This document shows positions 8,945 through 17,496 of a DNA stretch of 64,000 nucleotides, one piece after another. How positions within the stretch are numbered: position 1 is the first letter of the stretch; each line of letters begins with the position of its first letter. This DNA comes from Bradyrhizobium sp. LTSP849 (GTDB taxonomy: Bacteria > Pseudomonadota > Alphaproteobacteria > Rhizobiales > Xanthobacteraceae), in NCBI RefSeq assembly GCF_000938255.1, contig NZ_JYMR01000052.1, positions 124,001-188,000 on the forward strand, written 5' to 3'. The notes under the pieces were generated by a model. It had not been told where the DNA came from, made no database searches, and saw only the letters and a program-made list of their open reading frames with translations. A program made the translations under genes and the position numbers.

Positions 8945-9269
8945 TGCGGGGCACTCCACAAACTTGCAAGAGGCAGCCCCAACATACGACTTAGAGAAAC
9001 AATTGTCTGTGAAGGCTATCACACTGACGAACTCGGACAACGTCGAAGGAATCGCGACATCGAGTTCCAGGGAGCGGCGGCTTTCCTTTGCTTGAACCTT
9101 CCCGGCCTAGCCCGCGACTAAGCAACGCGCGGAACATCCATCTGAGATCTGTCCTGCGACGACGGTGTCGAAAGCTCGTGAACGCGCCGTGGTTCGCCGG
9201 CGACCAACCGCATACCGGTCCTCATCGTCCCCGAGCGGACCGTCAACGGCTCACGCGTTCGGTGCGATC
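8945..9269. other. Intergenic region between divergent genes
   Basis: About 325 bp between the start of the cyclase-fusion gene (minus) and the secreted-protein gene (plus). It must hold both promoters. I see no convincing -35/-10 pair, palindrome or RNA hairpin. The frames of both neighbours remain open for some distance upstream, so longer N-termini cannot be fully excluded. Confidence 0.4.
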
Positions 9270-9890
9270 ATGAAGCTTGCCCTTGTCCTGCCGCTTGCCC
9301 TTGCCGCCTTCATTGGCGCTGCCCGGGCCGAGGAGGCCGACGACATCCGCGAGGCCAGCAAGGCCGAAGCGGAGACCTTCAATGCGCGGATGTATGCGGG
9401 CACTCCGGGCAACAAGGCTTATGCCTGCTTCGTGCGCCGCTACGATGCCGACCATCTGGCGCGGCATCCCAAGCAGAAGGTCGCTTCGATGAAGCTGCTG
9501 GTCTCGGCGGAAGTCGATGAGGAAGACAAGCAGCTCCACAACTCGTTCCGGCTTGGCTTCAGATACCGCCACCGCTCGGGCGATTTCGATTCCAGCGGCT
9601 CCTGCCATCATGTGATATTCGTGAAGGACGGCAACGAGACCCGCCTCGGCTGCGGTGTCGACTGCGAAGGCGGCGGCATCGGCGTCGCGCTGTCGAAGGA
9701 CGACAAATCAGCCATCGTGCGGCTCGCGAGCGTCAGGGTTTGGCTGCACAACAAGCCGGACGACGAGGCCGAACGATCGCTGGTCGCGGGCCCCGACGAC
9801 GGGATTTTCCGGCTCGACCGGGCCGACAACAGCGAGTGCGCCGCCCTCGTGACCGATCGCAAGGAACTCGCCGCGCTCCGCCACAAATGA
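9270..9890 (+). CDS. Secreted hypothetical protein with five cysteines
   Basis: A 206-aa protein starting with a good Sec signal peptide (MKLALVLPLALAAFIGAARA, cleavage about residue 20), so periplasmic or secreted. The mature part carries five Cys (in YACFVRR, GSCHHVI, LGCGVDCEGG and NSECAAL), suggesting disulfides, and charged segments but no family I recognise. The ATG at 9270 was chosen because it begins the signal peptide. A DsrE-like exported protein follows 100 bp downstream on the same strand. No function is assigned. Confidence 0.7.
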   Translation: MKLALVLPLALAAFIGAARAEEADDIREASKAEAETFNARMYAGTPGNKAYACFVRRYDADHLARHPKQKVASMKLLVSAEVDEEDKQLHNSFRLGFRYRHRSGDFDSSGSCHHVIFVKDGNETRLGCGVDCEGGGIGVALSKDDKSAIVRLASVRVWLHNKPDDEAERSLVAGPDDGIFRLDRADNSECAALVTDRKELAALRHK

Positions 9891-9990
9891 TATGTGTCCG
9901 GCAAAGTCAGACGCAATCGTTGTTTTTGCGCATGATCTTTCCGGAAAACTGCTTTGCACTTTTCCGGATCATGCTTCGAGGGAGATCGCC

Positions 9991-10440
9991 ATGAACCGCC
10001 GGAACATCTTGTGGAGCACCGTCTCCGCCCTGGGCGCAGCGTTTGCCGCCTCGCGGGCCCAGGCCGCGACCGAAGCCGCACCTTCGAACAAGCTCAAGGT
10101 CGTCTACCATCTCAGCGACGCCGAGAAGGTCAATTTCGTGCTCGGCAACATCCAGAACCACATCGACGGCGTCGGCGGCCCCGACCATGTGACCATCGCG
10201 CTGGTGATCCACGGGCCGGCGCTGAAGGCGTTTCACTGGGCGCAGGCCAACCCTGACATCAGCAAACGGATCGGCGATTTCTCCAAGGACGGCGTCGAGC
10301 TTGCCGCCTGCGGCAACACGATGAAGGCGCAGAACATCACGCTCACGGATCTCTTGCCCGGATTCGTCAGCGCGGAGAAAGGCGGCGTGGTTCGCCTAGC
10401 CGAGTTGCAATCACAGGGGTATCTGTATTTGCGGCCTTAG
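9991..10440 (+). CDS. Exported DsrE/DsrF-like protein
   Basis: 149 aa. The N-terminus MNRRNILWSTVSALGAAFA followed by SRAQA looks like a signal peptide with a twin-arginine start (NRRNIL), so export may be through Tat; cleavage is likely near residue 25. The mature domain has the DsrE-like core: KVVYHLSDAEKV, a nucleotide-binding-like GPALKAFHW segment, and a single conserved Cys in ELAACGNTM. Cytosolic DsrE proteins relay sulfur on such a Cys; the role of periplasmic versions is unclear. The ATG at 9991 has GAGGGAGA upstream, 100 bp after the previous gene. Confidence 0.78.
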   Translation: MNRRNILWSTVSALGAAFAASRAQAATEAAPSNKLKVVYHLSDAEKVNFVLGNIQNHIDGVGGPDHVTIALVIHGPALKAFHWAQANPDISKRIGDFSKDGVELAACGNTMKAQNITLTDLLPGFVSAEKGGVVRLAELQSQGYLYLRP

Positions 10441-10486
10441 CGTCGAGCTACGCCCCCAAAATCTGCCGCGTCGCACTTGACTTACC

Positions 10487-10534
10487 CATAACTCTACGGT
10501 TATGAATTAATCCATAACTGACTGGTTATGGATT
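10487..10534 (+). promoter_or_regulatory. Two tandem palindromic operators before the ArsR gene
   Basis: Two copies of CATAAC-N6-GTTATG lie at 10487-10504 (spacer TCTACG) and 10513-10530 (spacer TGACTG), with centres 26 bp apart. The second extends to 10-bp perfect arms, AATCCATAAC/GTTATGGATT (10509-10534), and ends only 4 nt before the ATG of the ArsR-type regulator. Size and symmetry fit sites for a winged-helix dimer, so autorepression is the natural reading. The only Shine-Dalgarno-like bases (GGA) lie inside the proximal arm. Confidence 0.75.
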
Positions 10535-10538
10535 CTGC

Positions 10539-10862
10539 ATGTCTGCCGCACCCGATCTTCTGTTCAGGACCCTCGCCGATCCGACCCGGCGGGCCATCTT
10601 CGAGCGGCTATGCCGCGAAGGGGAGCAGACGGTCGGGGCACTGACGGCGCGATCCGGCGTTTCCCAGCCGGCGGTCTCAAAACATCTCGGCGCGCTGAAG
10701 CAGGCTGGCCTCGTTCGCGACCGCCATGAGGGACGGCAAACCCATTACAGCGCCCAACCCGGCGCGCTCGATCCGCTGATCGACTGGACCAGCCAGATGG
10801 CCGGGTTCTGGCAGAACCGGCTCGATGCGCTGGACGATCTCCTGAAGAGGATGGACCAATGA
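10539..10862 (+). CDS. ArsR-family winged-helix repressor
   Basis: A 107-aa protein with the usual ArsR/SmtB layout: the opening helix LLFRTLADPTRRAIFERL, then helix-turn-helix VGALTARSGVSQPAVSKHLGAL (about 32-53) and a wing (VRDRHEGRQTHYSAQP). The metal-binding CxC/ELCVCD motif of true arsenic or zinc sensors is absent, placing it in the metal-free subgroup usually paired with AHSA1/SRPBCC genes. It overlaps the next gene as ATGA. Tandem palindromes immediately upstream indicate autoregulation. The ligand or signal is unknown. Confidence 0.9.
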   Translation: MSAAPDLLFRTLADPTRRAIFERLCREGEQTVGALTARSGVSQPAVSKHLGALKQAGLVRDRHEGRQTHYSAQPGALDPLIDWTSQMAGFWQNRLDALDDLLKRMDQ

Positions 10863-11290
10863 CAGAAGCCGCGACTGAAACCCGTTCCGTCGTCATCGAG
10901 CGCGAATTTGCCGCCCCGGCGGAGCGGCTGTGGCGCGCGCTGACGCAACCGCATCTGATCGAGGAATGGCTGATGAAGAACGACTTCAAGCCCACCGTCG
11001 GTCACCGCTTCAATCTTCGCGGCGAATGGGGCGGCGTGCTGGACTGCGAGGTCCTCGCCATCGAGCCGCAGCGATCGCTCGCCTACACCTGGAATTTCAC
11101 GCATGAGGACGCGGCCTACGATCTCAAGAGCGTGGTGACGTTCACGCTGACCCCGACGGGCGCGGGCACCCATTTGCGCGTCGAGCAAGCAGGCTTCCGT
11201 CCCAGCCAGAAGCAGGCCTATGGCGGCGCACATGCCGGCTGGAAGCAGTTTTTTGCCAAGCTGGACGAGCTGCTGGCGCGAGCCGACTGA
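10859..11290 (+). CDS. SRPBCC/AHSA1-domain protein
   Basis: A 143-aa single-domain START-like (Bet v 1 fold) protein. The opening SVVIEREFAAPAERLWRALTQPHLIEEWL is the classic AHSA1 N-terminus and GAGTHLRVEQAGF with a GWKQFFAKLDELL C-terminal helix completes the domain. Such proteins form a hydrophobic cavity; the ligand is unknown. Translation is coupled to the ArsR-type gene (ATGA), a frequent pairing, so its expression should be derepressed together with the regulator. Confidence 0.88.
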   Translation: MTEAATETRSVVIEREFAAPAERLWRALTQPHLIEEWLMKNDFKPTVGHRFNLRGEWGGVLDCEVLAIEPQRSLAYTWNFTHEDAAYDLKSVVTFTLTPTGAGTHLRVEQAGFRPSQKQAYGGAHAGWKQFFAKLDELLARAD

Positions 11291-11350
11291 GCGCCAGCGA
11301 CCGCGCTCGCAACGACGCTGGAGATAGTTCGATACCGAAAAGGCAGGATC

Positions 11351-11800
11351 ATGAAGAAGGCGACGAGTACGGCGAAAAAGAACAGCGCGAAAGACGCGAC
11401 CAGCGCCTCCCCCTCGAAACTGATCGACGGCAGAATCAACGAGCTCGGTGATTGGCGCGGCGAGATGCTCAGGCGGATTCGTGGCCTGATCAAGGATGCC
11501 GATCCCGACGTGGTCGAGGAATGGAAATGGCGCGGCGTTCCGGTGTGGGAGCACGACGGCATCATCTGCACCGGCGAGACCTACAAGGCCGTCGTCAAGA
11601 TGACGTTTGCCAGGGGCGCGGCGCTGGATGACCCGGCCGGCCTGTTCAATTCGAGCCTTGAGGGAAATGTGCGGCGCGCGATCGATTTTCACGAGGGCGC
11701 GAAAATCAATGAGAAGGCGCTGAAGACGCTCATCCGCGCCGCCGTGGCCCTGAACGCGTCCAAGGTCAAAAGCAAGCCGGCAAAGAAGCGTTCGGCGTAG
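11351..11800 (+). CDS. DUF1801-family protein
   Basis: 149 aa. A Lys/Ala/Ser-rich N-terminal tail (about 22 residues) precedes a DUF1801 (YdhG-like) domain with LGDWRGEMLRRIRGLIKDADP, EEWKWRGVPVWEHDGIICTGETYK and KMTFARGA; the C-terminus is again basic (KSKPAKKRSA). It lies 60 bp after the AHSA1 gene on the same strand and is often found near ArsR/AHSA1 pairs. The family's biochemical role is unknown. Confidence 0.85.
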   Translation: MKKATSTAKKNSAKDATSASPSKLIDGRINELGDWRGEMLRRIRGLIKDADPDVVEEWKWRGVPVWEHDGIICTGETYKAVVKMTFARGAALDDPAGLFNSSLEGNVRRAIDFHEGAKINEKALKTLIRAAVALNASKVKSKPAKKRSA

Positions 11801-11809
11801 CCGGCGGCG

Positions 11810-13345
11810 TCACGCCGCCGCGGTGATCGGGCGCGGGCTCACGACATATTCGCGCAAGACCTTGTCGTTGGCGTCGACCTCGATCAGCGCCACGTCATAG
11901 GTCCAGAGATCGGCGAGATGCTGGAGCACCCGCTTGGCATCGGTCTCGTTGAGCTGCGAACCCTTGATGACGCGGTGGTGCAGGATCAGCCGGCGGTCGC
12001 CGGAGAGATCGACGTCGACCACCTCGATATTGGCATCGATGTAACCGACATCATGCTGCCGCGCCAGCTCGCGCCGCACGCGGCGGAAGCCGCGCTCGTC
12101 GTGGATGGCATCGACGCGGATGCCGGCGCGCTCCTCGGGATCGTCATGCAGATGGAACATGCGGAGCTGCCGCATCAGCTTCGGGCTCAGGAACTGGGCG
12201 ATGAAGCTTTCGTCGCGGTAATTGGCCCAGACGTCACGCAGCACGCCCATCACGTCGTTCTTGCCGGCGATATCCGGGAACCATTCACGGTCCTCGTCCG
12301 ATGGACTGGTGACGATACGCTCGATGTCCTGCATCATTGCGAAGCCGAGCGCATAGGGATTGAAGCCGGAGTAGCGCGGATCATCGAATTCGGGCTGGAA
12401 CACCACATTGGTGTGCGATTGCAGGAATTCGAGAAAGTTGCCGTCGGTGATGCGACCCTGCTGGTGCAGCTTGGTCATGATGCGATAGTGGACGTAGGTC
12501 GCCGTCCCCTCGTTCATCACCTTGGTCTGGCTCTGCGGATAGAAATATTGCGCGATGTGGCGGACGATGCGCAGCAGTTCGCGCTGCCAGGGGGCGAGCC
12601 GGGGCGCGCTCTTTTCCAGGAAATAGAGCAGGTTTTCCTGCGGCAGGCCGAGCAGCTTGCGGCGGCGTTCGATACTCAGCGCAGACTTGGTCTTGGACGC
12701 GCCCTTGGGCACAGTGCGCCAGAGATCGTTGAAGACTTCTTCCTCGTGCTGGCGGCGGCGACCTGCCCGCTTCTCTTCGGCGCGCAGATCCAGCTTCTTC
12801 TTGCCGGGATAGCGGTCGATACCGTGCGACATCAGCGCATGCGCGGCATCCAGCGTGCGCTCGACCTCGGTGCGGCCGTAGCGCTCCTCGCAGCTCATCA
12901 CATAGTTCTTGGCGAAGTCGAGATAGTCCAGGATGCCGTCGGCGTCGGTCCACTGCTTGAACAGGTAATTGTTCTTGAAGAAGTGGTTGTGGCCGAAGGC
13001 GGCGTGCGCGATCACCAGCGTCTGCATCGTCGCCGTGTTCTCCTCCATCAGGTAGGAGATGCAGGGCGAGGAGTTGATCACGATCTCATAGGCGAGCCCC
13101 ATCAGGCCCTTGCGATATGACGCCTCGTGATAGGCAAAGTGCTTGCCGAAGGACCAGTGCTTGTAGAACAGCGGCATGCCGACCGACGAATACGCATCCA
13201 GCATCTGCTCGGCGGTGATGACCTCGATCTGGTTCGGATAGACGTCGAGGCCGAGATCGTTCGTCGCCACCTCCTCGCAGGCGTCCGTAATGCGCTGCAA
13301 GGTGTGAAAATCCCAATCCGCGCCTTCGAACAAGCGTTCCGTCAT
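11810..13345 (-). CDS. spoVR: SpoVR-family protein (YcgB-like)
   Basis: A 511-aa cytosolic protein of the SpoVR/YcgB family, common in non-sporulating proteobacteria despite its name. Recognisable stretches are VYPNQIEVITAEQMLDAYSS, a segment on the motif SPCISYLMEEN, HAAFGHNHFFKNN and NEGTATYVHYRIM. No biochemical activity is established. It is last in a minus-strand operon after prkA and yeaH and overlaps yeaH by 4 bp (ATGA), the order conserved for this stress-linked trio in many bacteria. Expression probably depends on the EcfG promoter upstream of prkA. Confidence 0.93.
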   Translation of the reverse strand: MTERLFEGADWDFHTLQRITDACEEVATNDLGLDVYPNQIEVITAEQMLDAYSSVGMPLFYKHWSFGKHFAYHEASYRKGLMGLAYEIVINSSPCISYLMEENTATMQTLVIAHAAFGHNHFFKNNYLFKQWTDADGILDYLDFAKNYVMSCEERYGRTEVERTLDAAHALMSHGIDRYPGKKKLDLRAEEKRAGRRRQHEEEVFNDLWRTVPKGASKTKSALSIERRRKLLGLPQENLLYFLEKSAPRLAPWQRELLRIVRHIAQYFYPQSQTKVMNEGTATYVHYRIMTKLHQQGRITDGNFLEFLQSHTNVVFQPEFDDPRYSGFNPYALGFAMMQDIERIVTSPSDEDREWFPDIAGKNDVMGVLRDVWANYRDESFIAQFLSPKLMRQLRMFHLHDDPEERAGIRVDAIHDERGFRRVRRELARQHDVGYIDANIEVVDVDLSGDRRLILHHRVIKGSQLNETDAKRVLQHLADLWTYDVALIEVDANDKVLREYVVSPRPITAAA

Positions 13346-14622
13346 GGAGCGGCTTTCTCCTGGGTTTCGCGGCGCTGGAACAGGTCGTGGAACACCGGAA
13401 AGATCTCGCTGCGCTCGCTGACCTTGCGCATCGAGAGCGGTGCGCCGCTGTTGCGCAGGCGGTCATAAAGGGTCCAGAGCGAGGAGTCGGAGAGATCGAA
13501 GGCGCTGCCGCCGGACTCGCCGACCTCGAGATAGGCAAAGAACTGGCAGGCCGGCAGGATCTTGTCGGTCAGCAGCATGCCCGTGAGCTCGCCGTCGGAA
13601 TAGGAATTGTCGCCGTCGGAGGCTTGGGCGGCGTAGATATTCCAGTCCGACGGATTGAAGCGCTCGCGCACGATCTCGTGCATCGCCTGGAGCGCGCTGG
13701 AGACCAGCGTGCCGCCGGACGCCGGACCGTAGAAGAAGGTCTGCTCGTCGACCTCCTCGGCGCGGTCGGTGTGGCGAATGAAGACGATCTCGACATGCTT
13801 GTAGCGGCGCTTCAGGAACACGTAGAGCAGCATGTAGAAGCGCTTCGCGAGATCCTTCATGTGCTCGGACATCGAGCCGGAGACGTCCATCAGGCAGAAC
13901 ATCACGGCCTGCGCGACCGGCTTCGGGACCGTCTCGAAGCGGCGATAGCGGATGTCGATCGGATCGATGAAGGGAATCCGCTTGGATTTCGCCTTCAGTT
14001 TTTCGAGCTGGGCGAGCAGCACTAAACGCTCGTCCTCATCCGCGCATGCGGCAATGGCGGCTTCCAGCTCTTCGATCTCGTCCTTACTGGGACGCTTGAG
14101 TGCGATACGGCGCGCCATTGCGCGCCGAACCGTCCGGCTCACCGAGATGTTGGATGGCGAGCCCGACGTGGTGTAGCCGGCGCGCTGGATGCCTTCGCTC
14201 TCGGTCTGCGCGATCTTGCGCTTGGCGAGATCGGGAAGCTCGAGATCGTCGAGGAAGAGATCAACGAACTCGTCGCGACTCAGCACAAAGCGGAAGGCGT
14301 CTTCGCTGTCGCCTTCGCCCGGACCGGAATCCTTGGCGCTGCCCTGGCCGGAGCGCTGGAGGTAGTCGCCCTCGATGAACTTCTTGTTGCCGGGCAGCAC
14401 CATGTCCCGCGTCCCGCCTTCACGGCGGAAACGGGGCTCATGCATGCCGTCGAGAGGAATCGTGACCTCACCACCCTCCAGGACGTCCTTGATGTCGCGT
14501 TCCTGCGAGGTCTTCTTGACGGCGCCCTGCACCAGGGATTTGGCCCGACGCAAGAACCGCTGCCGGTTCTCAAGACTCTTGCCGCCTGGATTCAGGCGCC
14601 TGTCAATAATGTGAATGGCCAC
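13342..14622 (-). CDS. yeaH: YeaH/YhbH family protein (DUF444, VWA-like)
   Basis: 426 aa. The N-terminus has the family opening HIIDRRLNPGGKSLENRQRFLRR broken over basic residues; the middle is a charged helical region; from about residue 235 a von Willebrand A-like domain carries the MIDAS motif MDVSGSMSE, with matching metal-site segments IRHTDRAEEVDE and ASGGTLVSSAL. It sits between prkA and spoVR, 13 bp after the kinase and overlapping spoVR. The conserved trio is induced by starvation or stress in several bacteria; it is plausibly a partner or substrate of the PrkA kinase, though that is inference. Confidence 0.92.
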   Translation of the reverse strand: MAIHIIDRRLNPGGKSLENRQRFLRRAKSLVQGAVKKTSQERDIKDVLEGGEVTIPLDGMHEPRFRREGGTRDMVLPGNKKFIEGDYLQRSGQGSAKDSGPGEGDSEDAFRFVLSRDEFVDLFLDDLELPDLAKRKIAQTESEGIQRAGYTTSGSPSNISVSRTVRRAMARRIALKRPSKDEIEELEAAIAACADEDERLVLLAQLEKLKAKSKRIPFIDPIDIRYRRFETVPKPVAQAVMFCLMDVSGSMSEHMKDLAKRFYMLLYVFLKRRYKHVEIVFIRHTDRAEEVDEQTFFYGPASGGTLVSSALQAMHEIVRERFNPSDWNIYAAQASDGDNSYSDGELTGMLLTDKILPACQFFAYLEVGESGGSAFDLSDSSLWTLYDRLRNSGAPLSMRKVSERSEIFPVFHDLFQRRETQEKAAP

Positions 14623-14635
14623 TTTCTCATCCGCC

Positions 14636-16579
14636 TCAACCGGCTTGCTTCACGCGCATGTACCATTCGACCAGGCGGCGAACCTGACGCTCGGTGTAGC
14701 CGCGCTCCACCATGCGTGCGACGAACTCGCCGTGCTTTTTCTCCGTCTCGCCGTCCTTCTTCGACCCGAACGAGATGACCGGAAGCAGGTCCTCGACCTG
14801 AGAGAATATCCGCTTTTCGATCACATCGCGAATCTTCTCGTAGGAAATCCAGGTCGGATTCTTGCCGCCGTTCTGGGCGCGCGACCGTAACGAGAATTTG
14901 ACCACCTCGTTGCGGAAATCCTTGGGGTTGGCGATGCCCGCCGGCTTCTCGATCTTGGTCAGTTCCTGGTTCAACAATTCGCGATCGAGCAGCTGGCCGG
15001 TGTCGGCATCCTTGAAGTCCTGGTCCTCGATCCAGGCATCGGCGTAATCGACGTAGCGGTCGAACAGGTTCTGGCCGTAATCCGAGTAGGATTCGAGATA
15101 AGCCTTCTGGATTTCGTTTCCGATGAACTCGGCATAACGCGGCGCAAGGTCCGCCTTGATGAATTCGAGGTAGCGCTTCTCGACTTCCTCAGGCAGCTGC
15201 TCGCGCTTGATCGACTGTTCCAGCGCGTACATCAGATGCACGGCGTCGGCGGCGACTTCCTGCGGATCGTGGTTGAAGGTCGCAGCCAGGATCTTGAAGG
15301 CGAAGCGGGTGGACACGCCGTCCATGCCCTCGTCGACGCCGGCGGCATCGCGATATTCCTGGACGCTGCGCGCCTTCGGATCGGATTCCTTCAGGCTTTC
15401 GCCGTCGTAAACCCGCATCTTGGCGTACGTCGTGGAATTCTCGTGCTTGCGCAGGCGCGACATCACCGAGAACCGGGCCAGCGTCTCCAGCGTCGAGGGC
15501 GCGCAGGGTGCGGCCGCGAGCTCGGAGCCCTGGATCAGCTTCTCGTAGATCTTCTGCTCTTCCGTGATGCGCAGGCAATAAGGCACCTTGATCACGCAGA
15601 TGCGGTCGATGAAGGCTTCGTTGTTCTTGTTGGCCTTGAAGCTCGACCACTCGGCTTCGTTCGAGTGCGCGAGGATGACGCCGGTGAACGGGATCGCGCC
15701 GATATTCTCGGTGCCGATGTAGTTGCCTTCCTGCGTCGCGGTCAGCAGCGGATGCAGCATCTTGATCGGCGCCTTGAACATCTCGACGAACTCGAGCACG
15801 CCCTGGTTGGCGCGGTTGAGGCCGCCGGAATAGCTGTAGGCGTCGGGATCGTTCTGCGCGTAGGTCTCAAGCTTGCGGATATCGACCTTGCCGACCAGCG
15901 AGGAGATGTCCTGGTTGTTCTCGTCACCGGGCTCGGTCTTGGCGATACCGATCTGGCGCAGCCGCGACGGCTGGATTTTTGCGACCCTGAACTGGGAAAT
16001 GTCGCCGCCGAAGGCCTCGAGCCGCTTGTAGCACCACGGGCTCATCAGGCCGGTGAGACGCCGGCGCGGAATGCCGTACTTCTCTTCCAGCATCGGCCCG
16101 AGCTGATCGGGATCGAACAGGCTGAGCGGGCTCTCGAACACGGGCGAGAGTTCATCGCCGGCCTTGAGCACGTAAATCGGATGCACTTCCATCAGCGACT
16201 TCAGCCGCTCGGCGAGCGAGGATTTGCCGCCGCCGACCGGGCCGAGCAGATAGAGGATCTGCTTGCGCTCTTCGAGGCCTTGCGCCGCGTGCCGGAAGAA
16301 ACCGACGATGCGCTCGATGGTTTCTTCCATGCCGTAGAAGCCGGCGAAGGCCGGATAGGTACGGATCGTGCGGTTCAAAAAAATACGGCCAAGGCGTGGG
16401 TCCTTGGCCGTGTCAATGGTCTGGGGCTCACCGATCGCCGCTAGCAATCGTTCGGCTGCATTGGCGTATTTCATGGGATCGCTTCGACACGATTCCAGAT
16501 ATTCCGCCATCGACATGTCGTGCTGGCTTCTCGCCTCGAACGACTTAGCGAAAGCGTTGAATAGCGAATCGTTGTACAT
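14636..16579 (-). CDS. prkA: PrkA family serine protein kinase (YeaG)
   Basis: A 647-aa AAA+-type protein kinase. The P-loop is YLLGPVGGGKSSLAERLK near residue 110, followed by PVFESPLSLFDPD and the family's conserved AHSNEAEW region; the C-terminal part is the PrkA kinase-like domain (about 380-640). It is the first gene of the prkA-yeaH-spoVR operon. The start at 16579 has a strong ribosome site (AGAGGGA, about 4 nt before ATG). A perfect EcfG-type promoter lies 35 nt upstream, giving a leader of about 25 nt, so general-stress control is strongly suggested. Confidence 0.94.
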   Translation of the reverse strand: MYNDSLFNAFAKSFEARSQHDMSMAEYLESCRSDPMKYANAAERLLAAIGEPQTIDTAKDPRLGRIFLNRTIRTYPAFAGFYGMEETIERIVGFFRHAAQGLEERKQILYLLGPVGGGKSSLAERLKSLMEVHPIYVLKAGDELSPVFESPLSLFDPDQLGPMLEEKYGIPRRRLTGLMSPWCYKRLEAFGGDISQFRVAKIQPSRLRQIGIAKTEPGDENNQDISSLVGKVDIRKLETYAQNDPDAYSYSGGLNRANQGVLEFVEMFKAPIKMLHPLLTATQEGNYIGTENIGAIPFTGVILAHSNEAEWSSFKANKNNEAFIDRICVIKVPYCLRITEEQKIYEKLIQGSELAAAPCAPSTLETLARFSVMSRLRKHENSTTYAKMRVYDGESLKESDPKARSVQEYRDAAGVDEGMDGVSTRFAFKILAATFNHDPQEVAADAVHLMYALEQSIKREQLPEEVEKRYLEFIKADLAPRYAEFIGNEIQKAYLESYSDYGQNLFDRYVDYADAWIEDQDFKDADTGQLLDRELLNQELTKIEKPAGIANPKDFRNEVVKFSLRSRAQNGGKNPTWISYEKIRDVIEKRIFSQVEDLLPVISFGSKKDGETEKKHGEFVARMVERGYTERQVRRLVEWYMRVKQAG

Positions 16580-16878
16580 GATCCCTCTCCGCGTGAGTTC
16601 CGCTACACAACTGAACGAAAGCAGCGACCGGACCGTTCCTTAGCGCCACTCTCGAATCAGCGTGTGCACATGACGATCATTCGACACCCGCGGGCCTTCA
16701 CCACGCAACGCACAACGTAGGCATCGGGTGAGTTACGAACAGGCACCTGCCTGTTATTTATGCGAATCTATACCTGTATTCGCTAATTTCCAGCAAATGT
16801 CGCCTCACCGCAACATCCGGGCGTTACCGGGGTATAGGCCATCCGGCAGCGCAGCATAGCCGCGGGCCGGCGGCAGCT
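16580..16878. other. Gap between the STM3941-like gene and prkA
   Basis: A 299-bp non-coding stretch. Besides the EcfG promoter (16614-16639) it has a perfect 8-bp-arm palindrome AACAGGCA-CC-TGCCTGTT at 16738-16755, followed on the plus strand by ATTTAT. It could be an operator or a weak terminator for the upstream minus-strand gene, though there is no T-run on that side. The rest holds nothing I can name. Confidence 0.5.
16614..16639 (-). promoter_or_regulatory. EcfG-type general stress promoter of prkA-yeaH-spoVR
   Basis: Read on the minus strand, GGAAC (16639-16635), a 17-nt spacer and CGTT (16617-16614) match exactly the consensus GGAAC-N16/17-CGTT recognised by the alphaproteobacterial general stress sigma factor EcfG/RpoE2. 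The -10 element is 35 nt from the prkA start, leaving a short leader with the ribosome site. The match is seen in the sequence; stress control is established for this consensus but inferred here. Confidence 0.8.
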
Positions 16879-17496
16879 TTATGACGCTTGTGCGGCCAGG
16901 CCTTGCGCGCCGTGATCGCGGTCTCGCCGCAATGCGGTGCGTGAATCGCTGGCAGCATGACAGTCGCGGCAGGCGCGCAGCAATGTGTCAAAATCCGTCG
17001 CCAGCCCCTCGGGCTGAATGACGATGCGGTCCGCCTGCGTAGCGCGCGAGGCGGCGCGGATGCAGGATAGCTGCCGCAGCAACGCCGGCGTCGGCGTCAG
17101 CACAATCACCTTGTGCCCGCGGCAGTCCTCAGCCGAAACATCCGCAATCGAGTCCCACAGCAGAAATTCATTGCCGACCCGAAGATCACGGATGCCGTAG
17201 GGGGTGACGATCACGACCGGCCCCCGCTCGCCCGGCAGCAACCAGATCAGCCACGAGGTGATCGGGCCGAACACCGCGACACCGGCATAGCCCATCGCCG
17301 TATCGTATTCGCCGATGCCGTCCCACCAGTCGAAGACAAGGCCTGCGCTGAGCAGCGTCATGGCGAAGCCCGCCGCGACCAGCAGCCGCAGGCGCGTGAC
17401 GCATTGACCGATTTCGAGATCGTGGGTCGCGTCGATGCAGACGGCCGGCGCGACCGATTGCGGGCTGTCGGCGACACCATCAGGATGTGCGTGCAT
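16879..17496 (-). CDS. Small membrane protein, STM3941-like
   Basis: 205 aa with two predicted membrane helices (about residues 35-58, RLLVAAGFAMTLLSAGLVF, and 68-85, GYAGVAVFGPITSWLIWLL) followed by a soluble domain with VVIVTPYGIRDLRVGNEF, LLWDSIADVSAEDCRGHKVIVLTPTP. This two-TM plus PH-like layout resembles the STM3941 family of unknown function. The ATG at 17496 was chosen because GGGGGAAAGC directly precedes it; starts at 17511 and 17517 are possible. It is separated from prkA by about 300 bp and is probably its own unit. Confidence 0.65.
   Translation of the reverse strand: MHAHPDGVADSPQSVAPAVCIDATHDLEIGQCVTRLRLLVAAGFAMTLLSAGLVFDWWDGIGEYDTAMGYAGVAVFGPITSWLIWLLPGERGPVVIVTPYGIRDLRVGNEFLLWDSIADVSAEDCRGHKVIVLTPTPALLRQLSCIRAASRATQADRIVIQPEGLATDFDTLLRACRDCHAASDSRTALRRDRDHGAQGLAAQAS

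Noticed and set aside
11810..16579. spoVR/prkA as evidence for sporulation
   Set aside because: The trio is widespread in non-sporulating proteobacteria; no other sporulation gene is present.
16757..16774. TTTATGC...CTATACC, similar to the KdpE-like boxes
   Set aside because: The two half-sites are 10, not 11, bp apart and the site is far from kdp; possibly chance.
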